Origin: Thalassia testudinum | Lineage: Eukaryota > Streptophyta > Magnoliopsida > Alismatales > Hydrocharitaceae | Direction: 5' to 3' | DNA length: 64,000 nucleotides | NCBI GenBank assembly: GCA_037157565.1 | Contig: JAZHRO010000063.1 | Span: forward strand, 150,586,501 to 150,650,500 | In this document: positions 22,760-34,127 of the stretch, in pieces | Position numbering within the stretch: the stretch's first letter is position 1 | Layout of the letters: every line of letters begins with the position of its first letter | Position numbers and translations under genes: made by a program | Notes under the pieces: model-generated | Told to the model about the DNA's origin: nothing | The model's database searches: none | Seen by the model: only the letters and a program-made list of their open reading frames with translations

Positions 22760-23840
22760 TTTTGCTAGTCCCTAGCAAAACATTTTTTTTGTATTATATT
22801 TAGAAATGATCTTAAGCTGAAGATTTTCTTCTGAGGTGACATAGGTGTGTTTATTGTTGGATATTGTGAGAACCAATTGCAGAGAAGACTACCAGTACTT
22901 TAAGTCTCACATGACATAGACCATCTCTCAACTAACCAAGACTCTTGATATTTAAACCTTAAGTACGATTTCCAGGACCCAAGAGGTTTTTGCCATACTC
23001 GAGAGCTCAAGAGATTATGGCTTGTGCTTAATGACGGATCAAGACTGACCAGATGAACAATAAGACTCAAGCCTAGGGTTTCACAAATTTTTAAGTACAG
23101 GTTGGTCCCAGTTTTAGCTCATGTCTTCAGATTAACCCTTAAAAAGATGACGGAAAACTCAACTCCCATTTTCTAACATTTGTGGCTCAAAGAAAATAGG
23201 GTATTTGCCCTGAAGAACTTTTTTTGTAGGAAGAAGACTTTACAGATATTTGCGAGATATACTGACTTATTTGCATTACCCTTTTTTTTTTTTTTTTTAG
23301 AAATACATGTCAGTATATCTCGTACAACATTATTTGGAGGAGCACACTTTTCTTTTGGTCGGAGAGTTCCTTTTTAGTGGAAAGAGTCTTTCCTAAACAC
23401 AAGACTAAAGCCTGGGATAAAAAGTCTACCTGCGTGCACAGGTAAGGACTCCACCTTCCCTAATGAACACTAGGGTTGGATCTTATGTTCACCTGGTCTT
23501 TCTTGATATGTGTAGTGTGAACCAAGTTTACTTAGGCTCTCAAGTAGAAGCAAACCAACGGATCCTGTACTGGTGTCTCAGGTACAAGAATACGTCCTTA
23601 GTTAGGAGAGATTCCAATCTTTCTTGTCAATGCTCAAGTGAATTAAGCCGAGCATGAGCGAATCAAGCTTCTGTGGCCTGGAAAGTCTTCAAAACAGTGG
23701 TTGAATATCCATAAACACTTATTGTATTTTTGTTTCAGCCTTCAGATCATTACTAAACACTTTTTTTTTTTTTTTACATATTTATAGATAAGTGGAAACT
23801 GCATGATACCATAAAATACCCAAATCCTATGGATGCCTAT

Positions 23841-23857
23841 CGACCCCCCGATGCCAA
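23841..23857 (-). other. E2 internal PPT-like motif
   Basis: The minus strand reads TTTGGCATCGGGGGGTCG. It resembles the terminal tract (GGCAT followed by a G run) and the internal motifs of N2 (GGCATGGGGGGGTGG). It lies 0.2 kb after the hairpin and 1.1 kb before the 3' LTR. Confidence 0.5.
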
Positions 23858-24037
23858 ACGATGCTATATCCTCATATGCATGCAGGGAAGGGTAGAGGAA
23901 GGACGAAAGATCGGGTAACGAGAGCTGAAGTGCAAGGTATACAGCAGGGTGGTAGGGTGGGTGGATGGTGGGTGGTGAGGTGAAAAGTGAAGTGAGCGTG
24001 ACGGTGAAGTGAAAAGTGATGGTGGATGGTGAGTGTT

Positions 24038-24055
24038 GTTGGGGTGCCTCCCAAC
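24038..24055 (-). other. E2 post-pol hairpin GTTGGG-AGGCAC-CCCAAC
   Basis: A perfect 6-bp stem with a 6-nt loop, about 50 nt after the pol stop codon. The flanking bases (TTAAATTCAGCGCTC) match those in N2 (TTGAATTTAGCGCTT). The stem differs from N2 while pairing is kept. Confidence 0.65.
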
Positions 24056-24103
24056 GAGCGCTGAATTTAACATCCCCAGCTGAACTCAGAATGAGGCACA
24101 AAA

Positions 24104-25545
24104 TTAGTTACCCTCCAGTAGGGCAACAGATTCTCCAACGGGGGCAGGTTCATGAGTAAGATAGGGTTTCAAATGTTGCCCATTGACCGTAAATTTATGC
24201 CTAGATTTGGGATCTTCAATTTCATCGGCCCCGTTGGGAAATGGTCTTGAGACCAGGAAAGGACCAGTCCATTTGGACTTTAGTTTCCTGGGAAAGAATT
24301 TGAGCCGGGCATTGTAGAGCCAAACTTGCTGAGATGGCTCAAATTCCTTTCGCCGAATACGGCTGTCGTGAAAAGCCTTAGTGCGTTGCTTGAAAGTTAA
24401 GGCGGAATCATAGGCTTCACGACAGAGCTCTTCTAGCTCCTGGAGTTGGAGTTTCCTTTCTCGACCACACAGGTCTGGGTCGAGGTTACATTGGCGAATC
24501 GCCCAATAAGTGCGGTGCTCCAACTCCACAGGAAAATGACAAGGCTTCCCGAAAATGATTCTATAAGGAGACATACCAAGGGGAGCCTTGAAGGCAGTCC
24601 GATATGCCCAAAGTGCGTCAATCAGCTTGTCGGACCAATCCTTACGGTCAGGATGAACTGTTTTCTGGAGAATTTGCTTGATTTGCCGGTTCGACACCTC
24701 TGCCTGGCCATTCTCTGAGGATGATACGGAAATGCGATACGATGGTGGACTCCGTATTTCCTCAGAAGTGCCCGAAAAGAAGCATGGGTAAAGTGGCTTC
24801 CTCCATCCAAGATAATGTCTCGAGGGATCCCAAAGCACGTAAAGATGTGGTCTTTCACAAATCGAGTGGATATAACATGGTCAGCACGGCGTGTGAGAAT
24901 ATCCTCGATCCATTTTGAAACATAATCAATAGCCACGAGAATGAATTCGAAGCCGTTGGAAGGAGGAAAGGGACCCATGAAATCAATTCCCCAAATGTCA
25001 AAGATTTCTGCAGCTAGGATGGGTTGCAAGGGCATCATGTCACGACGTGACATTGACCCTAACGACTGGCACCTAGTGCAATGTTTGGCATAATTGTGTG
25101 CATCCTGGTGAAGGGACGGCCAAAAGAAATCGCACTGCAACACCTTGGCTGCAGTTTTCCTCCCAGAGAAATGGCCTCCGCAGGCCTGATCGTGGCAGAA
25201 GGATAACACACTGGGGAATTCGCTGTCAGGAATATAGCGACGGATGATTTGATCAGCACCTATGCGAAAAAGAAGTGGATTATCCTAGAAATAATACTTT
25301 GCTTCTGCCATGAGACGCTCGCGCTGGTTTTTAGGCCAACCACGTGGAAGGGATCCAGAAGCAAGGTAATTGGCAATGTCGGCATACCACGGTCCACTTG
25401 CCACATTAATTGCCAATAGGTGCTCATCGGGAAAAATCTCATTAATCGGTAGAGTAAGTCCAATATGGTCAGGGTTCAGTTTGGAAAGATGGTCAGCCAC
25501 AACATTCTAGGCTCCGGCCTTATCGCGGATCTCAATGTCAAATTC
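24104..25545 (-). pseudogene. E2 RNase H end and integrase
   Basis: After the TAG at 25546-25548 the frame continues through the RNase H tail (NVVADHLSKLN) into integrase. An HHCC zinc domain (CHDQACGGHF and HCTRCQ) lies at about 25200-25060. The core has GIDFMGPFP (about 24985), ILDGGSHF (about 24810) and NGQAEVSNRQIKQ with the catalytic Glu (about 24705). The C-terminal part has KWTGPFLVSRPFPNGADE and VNGQHLKPYL and ends at a natural TAA (24104-24106). No chromodomain follows. Breaks are TAG at 25507-25509, TAG at 25285-25287 and a one-base loss near 24715. All three catalytic residues are still encoded. Without the breaks this would be a normal-length OTA-type integrase. Confidence 0.9.
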
Positions 25546-28179
25546 CTAGAGCAGAAGGATCCAACGAATCAGTCTAGGCTTGGCATCCTTCTTGTGCATG
25601 AGATTGCGAATGACCGCGTGATCAGTGAAAACAATAACATGTGAGCCCAGAAGGTAAGAGCGGAATTTCTTCAGCCCAAAGATGACCGCCAGTAGTTCTT
25701 TCTTAGTTGTAGTATAATTACATTGGGCCTCGTCCAACATCTTACTAGCGTAGTACACCACGAAGGGGTGTCTATCACGTCTTTGTCCCAGGATGGCTCC
25801 GACGGCAAGGTCGGAAGCGTCACACATGAGTTCAAAGTCTAGGGACCAATCAGGTGGTTGGAGAATAGGGGCCTTGGTGACAACATTACGCAGCTGCGTG
25901 AATGCGCGTATGCAGTCGAGGCCCATATCGAAGGGTACGTCGGTCGATAGGAGATGAGTTAAAGGTCGAGAAATCTTGGACAAATCTTTGATAAATCTCC
26001 TATAGAAACCGACGTGTCCCAGGAAGGAGCAGATTTGTTTGACAGAGCTAGGCACAGGTAAATCAGCAATTACATCAAGCTTCGCTCTGTCAACTTCGAT
26101 ACCCCTATCGGAGATGATATGTTCGAGAACAATTCCCTCATGTACCATAAAATGACTTTTTTCCCAAGAAAGCACGAGGTTTACATCAATACATCTTCTA
26201 AGGATGCAGGTCAGGTTGGAAAGACATTCATCGAAAGATGGTCCAAAGACCGAAAAGTCGTCCATGAAGACCTCGAGAAAGTCACCCACCATGTCATGAA
26301 ATATCGCCAGCATACATCTCTGGAAAGTTGCTGGTGCATTACAAAGTCCGAACGGCATCCTTCTAAATGCATAGGTGCCGAGAGGGTAGGTAAAAGTGGT
26401 TTTCTCTTGGTCCCAAGGGTTAATTGCCACCTGGTTATATCCTGAGAATCCATCCAGGAAATAGAAAAATTTATTTCCCGCTAACCGCTCTAGGATTTCG
26501 TCAATGAAAGGTAGCGGAAAGTGATCTTTCTTAGTTGCAGCATTGAGTTTCCTATAATCTACACACACTCTCCAAGATGTAGGAGTGCATGTAGGGATGG
26601 ATTCGCCCCTGTCATTGACACGGATGGTGAGTCCCGCCTTTTTGGGCACGACGTGAATCGGACTCACCCAGGGGCTATCGTTGATCAGGTAGATTATACC
26701 CGCATCCAGCCACTTAATGATTTCCTTCTTAACGACCTCCCGCATGTTAGGGTTGAGACGTCGTTTCATCTCGCGGGAAGGTAGAGCCTCCTCCTCCGTA
26801 TATATACGGTGAGTGCAGTAGGAGGGGCTTATGCTAGATAAGTCTGATAAAGACCACCCAATGGCTACCTTGTGTTCCATAAGGACCTTCGTTAGTTTGC
26901 ACTCTTGCTCCCTGGTCAATTGTGAACTGATGATTACAGGGAGCATTTCATTTGGTCCCAGGAAAATATACTTAAGTGTACTAGGCAGCTCTTTCAGCTC
27001 GGGAGTGGATGGTGAAAGATCTGGCATTTCTTGGGACGAGAGTTTCCCAGGTAGATCAGAAAATAAGTCAAGAGGAAGAAGTTGGCCCTTAGATTGGCCA
27101 AGAAGAGGGGCTTCTTGGATAGATGGATCCAAGAAGGAATAGCCCCAGTGAGTAGTATATGGGCTCAAGGTCCCAGTGTGGAGTTGCAAATCCGCTTGAT
27201 TTGGCGAGAAAGAAAGGGCAATCCGGTCTTCAAGAGTGTGGACCGGTGGTGAGTAGCCCGGATATGACTCAGACCACGAGGTATTGGAAGCGGAGAAAAC
27301 CTTGTTAGAAGTCTGGTCAGGAGAGGGTACAGGACAAGGGAGGGATGGGGGAACGTCACAATATGTGTCGGTCAGGAAATCATCAGTGTTTAAAGGTTGT
27401 CCGCAGCAGTCAGAATAGGTCCCAATTAGTCTGATACACGCACTGACGGCCATGTCCTCATCAGACGTGTCATCCTCGATACAATCGTAATCAAAGTTCT
27501 TGGCTACCTTGAAGATGTTAAGCTTGAGCTGTTTAGATCCAACTACAATCTCAATACAGCCCGACTCGTAGTCAATATGGGCGCGGACTGTGGCCAAGAA
27601 AGGTCGACCAAGGATGATCGGACAATCAGAAAGTGAGCTAGGAACTTCCATATCTAAAACAACAAAGTCAACAAGAAAACAGAGACTGTTGACCCTAACC
27701 ACCATGTCTTCTTCCACACCCTTTGGAATTTTGACAGAACGATCTGCCAACTGTAACGTGACAGGGGTGGGTTTCAGATTTCCCAAGGAAATTTTTTTGA
27801 GCATGATGGTTAGTATAAGATTGATGGAAGATCCTAGATCAAGCAGGACACAGTTAAAATTGCAGCCTTGGATGCTATAGGAAATAAGCGGTGTGCCCGG
27901 ATCTTTCTGCTTCGGTGATAGATTTGACAGTATCGCACAACTCACATGAGGCGAGAGAACCACCGGATTCTTAGTTTTCTTTGACTGTCGCCTGGGTGTT
28001 GTGTAATCTTTGAAAAATCGGGTGACAGTAGGTATGTGGTCGATAGCCTCGAGTAGGGGTACCTTGATTTCAACATCCCTGAACAAATTATGCAGGTTAT
28101 CAAAGGCCTGCATATCCTTCTTCTTGCCTTTTGGCTCCCTCAGTAGAGCCTCAGGGAATGGGACTGATTCTGGCACCAA
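25546..28179 (-). CDS. E2 gag end-protease-RT-RNase H, long open stretch of a broken polyprotein
   Basis: Within 877 codons there are a gag tail (residues 1-90), aspartic protease with DLGSS at 115-118 and ILGRPFLATVRA at 189-200, an acidic, proline-rich linker (about 235-400) and RT from about 450. The RT has PWVSPIHVVPKK at 503-514, LDGFSGYNQ at 575-583 and the catalytic FMDD at 638-641 (bases 26257-26268). RNase H has CDAS at 786-789, KKELL at 826-830 and FTDH at 851-854. The Met at 28179 is only the first ATG after upstream stops. The true frame runs on from gag at 30144 without a shift. The stretch ends at a TAG (25546-25548) where a Gln is expected. By itself it is unlikely to be expressed. 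Confidence 0.9.
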   Translation of the reverse strand: MVPESVPFPEALLREPKGKKKDMQAFDNLHNLFRDVEIKVPLLEAIDHIPTVTRFFKDYTTPRRQSKKTKNPVVLSPHVSCAILSNLSPKQKDPGTPLISYSIQGCNFNCVLLDLGSSINLILTIMLKKISLGNLKPTPVTLQLADRSVKIPKGVEEDMVVRVNSLCFLVDFVVLDMEVPSSLSDCPIILGRPFLATVRAHIDYESGCIEIVVGSKQLKLNIFKVAKNFDYDCIEDDTSDEDMAVSACIRLIGTYSDCCGQPLNTDDFLTDTYCDVPPSLPCPVPSPDQTSNKVFSASNTSWSESYPGYSPPVHTLEDRIALSFSPNQADLQLHTGTLSPYTTHWGYSFLDPSIQEAPLLGQSKGQLLPLDLFSDLPGKLSSQEMPDLSPSTPELKELPSTLKYIFLGPNEMLPVIISSQLTREQECKLTKVLMEHKVAIGWSLSDLSSISPSYCTHRIYTEEEALPSREMKRRLNPNMREVVKKEIIKWLDAGIIYLINDSPWVSPIHVVPKKAGLTIRVNDRGESIPTCTPTSWRVCVDYRKLNAATKKDHFPLPFIDEILERLAGNKFFYFLDGFSGYNQVAINPWDQEKTTFTYPLGTYAFRRMPFGLCNAPATFQRCMLAIFHDMVGDFLEVFMDDFSVFGPSFDECLSNLTCILRRCIDVNLVLSWEKSHFMVHEGIVLEHIISDRGIEVDRAKLDVIADLPVPSSVKQICSFLGHVGFYRRFIKDLSKISRPLTHLLSTDVPFDMGLDCIRAFTQLRNVVTKAPILQPPDWSLDFELMCDASDLAVGAILGQRRDRHPFVVYYASKMLDEAQCNYTTTKKELLAVIFGLKKFRSYLLGSHVIVFTDHAVIRNLMHKKDAKPRLIRWILLL

Positions 28180-30144
28180 TTTGGGTGTATCGTCCTCTCG
28201 CGAATGCTGTGCGCATCCTGAATGAGAGGGCGATGAAGAAGAAGGGCCAGGATCAGGTCGAGGCGAATCGACGGTTTGTTTGCGGCTCCTCGTAGTGATC
28301 GCATTGGACGATGCGGGTCCAGTGGGATCATAAGGTAGAGGAGGATTCGCAATAAGGACATAAGAGTGAGGTGCTACAGTGGGATTAGCCTAAAATCCCA
28401 GTGGAATGCTCGGAGCTTGCAGAATTTGATGAACCTACCCCTGAGAAGGTCATACCTGTGGTTGAGGACCACGGGGTACGAAATTTCGCAGGTTTGGAAT
28501 AGGTTGGGCTGGAAGAGTGCCCTGAGATCGAGTCGCCATACGTAGTTGACTGATCTCAGCATTCTGCTGTGCCAATTGGTGCTGAAGAGAGGTCATGTTC
28601 TCTGCATGGCGCTTTGACATTTCTGTCATCATTCGCATCAATTTATCAAGAGGACTTGATGCGTGTTCTGTTTGCAGTACGCATGGACCCAATGGCGGAT
28701 TCGCCATAGAATTAGACTGGGCCCTTGGGATGACGGGTGCGAACAGTCGCATTGGTCCACCCGCGGGGTTTTGGCGCTGTGGGTTGTTGGACCATGCGAA
28801 GTTCAGATGATTTCGCCACCCTGGGTTATAAGTGGCAGAGAATGGGTTGTTCCCCAGGGTGCAAGCGTCTTCTATGCCAGAAGATGCATCCACATGTAAA
28901 TATGCATCCGAGCACACGGAGGCTTGGTCCTCCGTGTCAAAATACTAGCTCGCAGAAGCCAGATCCACATGACTTACCGAGTTGCTCGGTGCGACACTCG
29001 GTAAGGAAGGTCTTAAGGGATTTCTCGGGATAAGCCTGGTGTTGGAAGAATTGGGATTGTGACGAAGTGGTGAAGTGGGGGTGTTTGCCATAGAACGGGC
29101 GGGGTTGGCCAGAAGCTCGTCTAGCTTCTTGTGCATGATAGAGACTTCATTCAATTTCTGTGTGATAAGGCTGAGATCTGTGGATGAATGGGAGGGTCCC
29201 ATGTCAACTTCGTGGACATTACGGGGCAGGCTGGTACGATTAAAGACGATAATGGAGTCATTGTTCATTGAGTTTTCACTTGTATTTTCAAATAATTCGA
29301 ATGCTCCATTCTCGTATTTATTCATGAAATTCCCTCCGCAGGAAGCGTCTGCAATCTGCTTTAAAGTCTCATTTAGCCCATAGTAGAAAATCTAGGCTAT
29401 ATGCCACTTAAGCAGACCGTGGTGCGGACACTTCCTGAGGAGGTTATTATATCTCTCCCATAACTCATGAAACTGTTCGCCATTTTGTTGCGTAAATGAA
29501 GTGATTACACAGCGAAGCGCATTGGTTCGCCTGAATGGGAAGAACTTCTTGAGAAATGCTGTTCGCATCTCTTCTCAAGAGTGGATGGTTCTCCCAAGGG
29601 TGTGTAACCACTGCGACGCTTTATCCTGCAATGAAAATGGGAACATTTTCATGAGGACTATAGGTAACTCGATATTTCTTGGTTTAACTATTTCAGCTAA
29701 TCAGGTTAGGTCTTCCAAGTGGAGAAAAGGATCTTCACTTGCAAGACCATGGAAGTGAAAATTTATCAGGCCAATTATGTTAGGTTTCAGTTCAAAGTCG
29801 TCCTCGCCCATGGGGACTCGAATTTGTCCTATGGTCTCTGTAGCAGCAGGATTCTGATAGGAGCTAAGAGACCTAGGCTCCTCCCGGTCGGGAGGGTTCT
29901 GCATTTCCTCCAATGTTTCCCAAATGGCATCAATTTGTTCATTATACATTTCCATTTGGGCTTGGAGGCGGGTTATAGGATCCAAGGCTCCACCACCTGG
30001 TGGGTTTTGAGGGCGGTTTCCTCCCTCAGGATTTGGGGGTGGGCGTGCAGCCATGTTTGTGGAGGAGGAGGTTGATGCGGCTTCTTTTCTAAAATTATCA
30101 GGCAATTCACACAGTTCAGGGTTTTGTGACCTCCTCCCAAACAT
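28180..30144 (-). pseudogene. E2 gag
   Basis: Gag is the structural protein of the element's particle. The start at 30144 (MFGRRSQNPELCELP) aligns with E3 (MHRRCSLNPDLVALQ). A Pro/Gly-rich segment and a short helix (LQAQMEMYNEQIDAIWETL) follow. The capsid domain (FELKPNIIGLINFHFHG, FPFSLQDKASQWLHTL, FLKKFFPF, CPHHG) runs to about 29400. After it come a Ser/Pro-rich part, a second helix with RMMTEMSKRHAENM and the ITTRSRK block near 28280. No CCHC knuckle was seen. Seven in-frame stops (29701, 29575, 29392, 28945, 28450, 28435 and 28390) interrupt one continuous frame that leads into protease with no frameshift. Confidence 0.85.
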
Positions 30145-31514
30145 GCACTACTGTAGGAAGAATTGGGGGGATACGAAGGGAAAAGAGATGAGAGAAATGA
30201 CGCCGCAAAGGTACACTTGATGACAAATCAATACAATCAAATTCCTAACCTCTACAGTGTGCCCTTAGACCTACAGATCTAAGTTACCTACTATCACGAC
30301 CTACGGAACCGGATGCAAGCACCGCGGAACCACCGGACCAGATTGAAAGGCCGTTTGCCCCAGTCTTAGACACCCGATAGCACGTAAGAACCCTCACCAG
30401 CATGTAGGTGCTACATGCAGGTAGTTAGACCTCCAATCCTTAATATGGGTCAAGCTGCTACCAATTTTAGTTAGAGGCTTAGGATCAAGTGCTTCTGGAA
30501 TGTGAAGGACATTTTTTATGGGTAATGCCCAAGTGATTTATTTTTAGAGTGTGTAAACCAAGCATGCAACAGGGAAATCTCCCCAAATTGAAGTTTAATT
30601 GGTGAATGGTTTTTAGAATTCAGCCTTAAGTAGTATGGATTTTAGGATTTCTCTGAATTACCAATTCAACCAATCTCCAGGTTTTGAGAGAATACAAGTT
30701 TTCTTCTAAGCCCAACAATCCCTTCTTCAATGTCAGTTGGTTAATGCATGCTAAAATGCAATGGGCTTCCCTAGATGGAGATTTCTATGTGTGGATGCAC
30801 GAATCAATTTTAGATTAGTGTGAAAGGGAGCCAAAGCACTTCAATTCAAGTGCTCCCAATCACCAGAATGATGTCCACACACAAGGCTCAACCAAAAGAT
30901 AATGAAAGTCAAATTGTTGGTTGAAGTATTCGGGATCGAATCTTAGGCATGTGAAAGGTCGTGGTGGGGTTGGAATCAACTCAATTCCAAGTCTCCCCAC
31001 AAAAGATGTGCTCCCGAATTGCAGATAAATGAGGCAAAGAGGGATGGCAATCAATCTTTCTATTTGCCTCAAAGAATACTTCACACGGCAAAAGATTCAA
31101 GAATCAAGATTCTTGGATCTTTGCTATCCAAAGTTTTACGGGAACTCCCGGGGTGGTGGAAGTGAAGGCAAACAATCAAACAAGTGATTTTTAATCCACT
31201 TGCCCCAAGAGATCCCAAGAAGTTTTTCTAGTTTTTTAGTTTTTTTTAATTTTTATTAAGGTTACAAGTTAACCTAGGTCGCTAAGAAAGAAAGACCTAC
31301 TTGTTCAGCAACGTGTACGAAGCTCTAGTGCGGTACCGGTGTCTTCAGGCTCTCGTTCCCGCCTTGGATCTACCCACGTCTCCAACTTCGTCTGCCGGCC
31401 TTCTCCTTGCAACTGGTTCACCTACACACCAAAAAAAACAGACACCCGTGAAGAGAAGGGTGTGAGAAGAGAAAAATTAAAGGAATGGAGTAAAAACTTA
31501 CTTGAATGCGCACA
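30145..31514 (-). other. E2 untranslated leader
   Basis: About 1.4 kb between PBS and gag. No long frame and no strong structure was recognised. Confidence 0.6.
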
Positions 31515-31532
31515 TCCCCGGCAACGACGCCA
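31515..31532 (-). other. E2 primer-binding site, tRNA-Asp type
   Basis: The minus strand reads TGGCGTCGTTGCCGGGGA, a single difference from the Athila-type site. It lies nine bases from the LTR end, a larger gap than in E1, N1 and N2 (two to three bases). Confidence 0.88.
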
Positions 31533-31541
31533 GAAAAGGTG

Positions 31542-32711
31542 TGGTGTAGACCCAGATAGGTTATGTTAATATGGTGATTTAATCATTGAAATGCATATAG
31601 TGGTTAACCTAAATCGAGCCTAACCATCTCTTTACAAAATTTTTAACCTGGCCTGCTTGATTTTATCTTGGTCACTTTTAGGCCCAGGGTCGAACTCAGA
31701 GAAGTGGGATTAGAGGTAAATAAGTTTCTACGCCTATCCTACAACGAATCTCTTCCTTTCTTTTATTATGTTTTTGGTATTTTTCTATTTAATATTTTTT
31801 TATGATAATTTTTGTCCTTGAGGTACACCCTTAAAATCAGGCTCTTGGCTTTGAGCCAAATTAGGGTTCAAAACTGGTCTTGCTATTTGCAAGACTGAGT
31901 ACCAGCAAGTCAAGGATTATCTTTTCTCTTTTATATATATATTTTTATCTTTTTTTAATTGCAGAAAAGAGAAACAGAAATAAAGTAAATATAGTATATA
32001 TATATATATATTATATATGTATAAAGGGGTGGGGGTGGAGGTGGAGATGGCATGTAGCATGGTGTCTAGTCAGTCGTCGTCTAGGAAGACACAACCAACA
32101 GGACGAAGTGCCGCGTGGAGTGTAGGATGGATGACGGAAGATGTGTGTGAAAACACTTTCTGTACGCGTGTATCGGGGAATATCAGCAACTGGTGCAGAT
32201 ATTCCCACGATACAACGTATGGTAGGTGATATGAAAAAATATATATATGTATGTATATATGTAAATATAGATCTATGTGTATATATATATATATGGTTAT
32301 AATTATATAGGTATATGTGTACTTATATATGTATATATGTATATATATATATATATATATGCATATATATATAGGTATGTAAATATATGTATAGATAGAT
32401 GTATGTATATGTGTGTATATATATATATATATTTATAATTATATATATATGTATGTATATATAACTATGTATATAGATATAGATACGTACATATAGATAT
32501 ATATATATATGTGTATATGTATATATGTATTTATAGTTATAGATATATATATATGTATGTATATTTGTATATATATATATATATGTATAAATATATGTGT
32601 ATATATATGTATATATATGTATATAAATATATGTATATATGTAAATATATATGTGTGTGTATATATATAAGTATATATATATATGTATGTATGTATATAT
32701 ACTTATATATC

Positions 32712-32792
<81 letters not shown>

Positions 32793-34127
32793 GTGTATAT
32801 AGGGGTGTACAAGTGATAATGTGTGTGTATGTGTGAGGTGAGTATCTGTGAGAGAGAGAGAGACAGAGAGACAGAGAGAGAGAGCGCGCTGCTGGAATGA
32901 AGAGGTACAGGAGTTAAGTCGTCTGAAGCCCCAGCCATCGTCTGATGTTTCACGTGCACTTGTAGGCGTGTAGGAGCACGAAGAGGCGCGCACGCAGGAG
33001 GGAGCGGGCATGCGGGAGAGACCGCAACGCAATGCGCTGTGCGGTGAGGTGGGTGCAGGCGAAGGCACTATGCGCTGAGAGGACGTTGAAGCTGGCGCGG
33101 AAGCGGGCGGGCGTACGTGAGAGCAGGCACTAGAGCAGGTGCGGGGAGAGACGCGGGTGTGCACAGACGGGTTGGAGACGGTCGCGGAGCGTCGGGTGAT
33201 CGGATAAGTGAGAAACTTACCGGTCACCGCACTGTAGCCACAGTGTTCTGCTGTCTAGCATGAACAGTGGCTACAGTGCCACTCGGCTCGTGCGACCGGG
33301 TGCCAGCAGTTCCGTGAGTGTGGGCTGTGTGGAGCGATTGGCGCGCACATGGAGAAGTTGCGCCGGTTGTTGGCTTTTATAGAGAGGCAGGTACGAGCGC
33401 GAAGAAGTGGGACATGAGAGCGGCCTGCAAGCACGCATTGGAGGCGAGGGCAGCCTACAGGCACGCGCTAGAGGGCTATGCTGCTGCTGCCGCGGAGCTT
33501 TTGACCTTGAAGCCTGCAGCAATGGCGGAAGTGGCTAACCGTCGAAACAAAGAGAGAACCACCACGCCCACCAGCTCTTTGATGAGCTGGGCGGTGGTGG
33601 GACTCACAGTGGTGGTTGTGCACCATTGTGAGCGGCTCCTACCCGTAGAGTAGCTCCTGAGAAGGAGGAGAGGCTGCGTATGGAGGGGGGAGGGGAGGAG
33701 ACGGCCTGGAGAAGAAGGTGTTGTTCGTGTGGGTGGACTAGGCTCAATGCAAAGAAGAAAGCTGAGCCCTTTTTAAAGAAGAATAAGGCAAGCATAGCCT
33801 TGCCCTGGCTGTGCATGGCAGTGCATGGCTTGGCAGGGAGTGGCTTGCTGCAGAGCATGGTGCGAGGAAGGTCCAACCATGCCATGCAGCCGCGGAGAAG
33901 AAAGTCAAATAAAAGTAAAAATAAAGATAAAGATGGAAATTTTCCGAGGCAGCACTTGAAGAATTTGTTAATTACAAGGCCATTTTATTCACTCTCCTCC
34001 CCTCTCAAAGAAATGCATGTATGCATGAATTTTCACAAATGCGACTATGTTTACCTAACATACATAGTCAATGCTTGGAAATAGCACAAGATGGCACAAT
34101 TGTTGGTGTATTTTTGCTGCGCAATCA
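31542..34127 (-). repeat. E2 5' LTR (2,586 bp)
   Basis: The minus strand starts TGATTGCGCAG and ends GGGTCTACACCA. It is the partner of 20083-22743. The outer edge is confirmed by the duplicated TATCT that follows at 34128-34132. Confidence 0.92.
32226..32802. repeat. TA/TATG simple-sequence tract in the E2 5' LTR
   Basis: The counterpart of 20765-21412, shorter and ending in a long pure TA run (about 32720-32790). Frames reading through it are artefacts of the repeat. Confidence 0.9.

Larger units (their letters stand above)
22760..24103 (-). other. E2 3' non-coding region between integrase and 3' LTR
   Basis: About 1.3 kb without an env-like frame. Two structures stand out: a hairpin at 24038-24055 and a PPT-like motif at 23841-23857, both with counterparts in N1 and N2. 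Nothing else was recognised. Confidence 0.65.
20083..34127 (-). mobile_element. E2: full-length Athila-like Ty3/gypsy element (14,045 bp)
   Basis: The minus strand reads 5' LTR (31542-34127), PBS, leader, one gag-pol frame (30144-24104), a 1.3-kb non-coding region, PPT and 3' LTR (20083-22743). The flanks TACCT (20078-20082) and TATCT (34128-34132) are a 5-bp duplication with one substitution. The joined flanks restore the N1 frame. There is no second RNase H, no chromodomain and no env-like frame. The LTRs differ at about 5 of the first 120 inner-end positions by eye, so this is a younger layer than N1. It is defective because of ten stops and one frameshift. Confidence 0.92.

Noticed and set aside
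23742..24101. 119-codon frame after E2 integrase as a possible env-like protein
   Set aside because: No signal peptide or transmembrane pattern, it spans the hairpin and the internal PPT-like motif, and alternative frames are equally open.
32511..32836. Frame of repeated Tyr/Ile/Met residues
   Set aside because: Direct read-through of the TA/TATG simple repeat.
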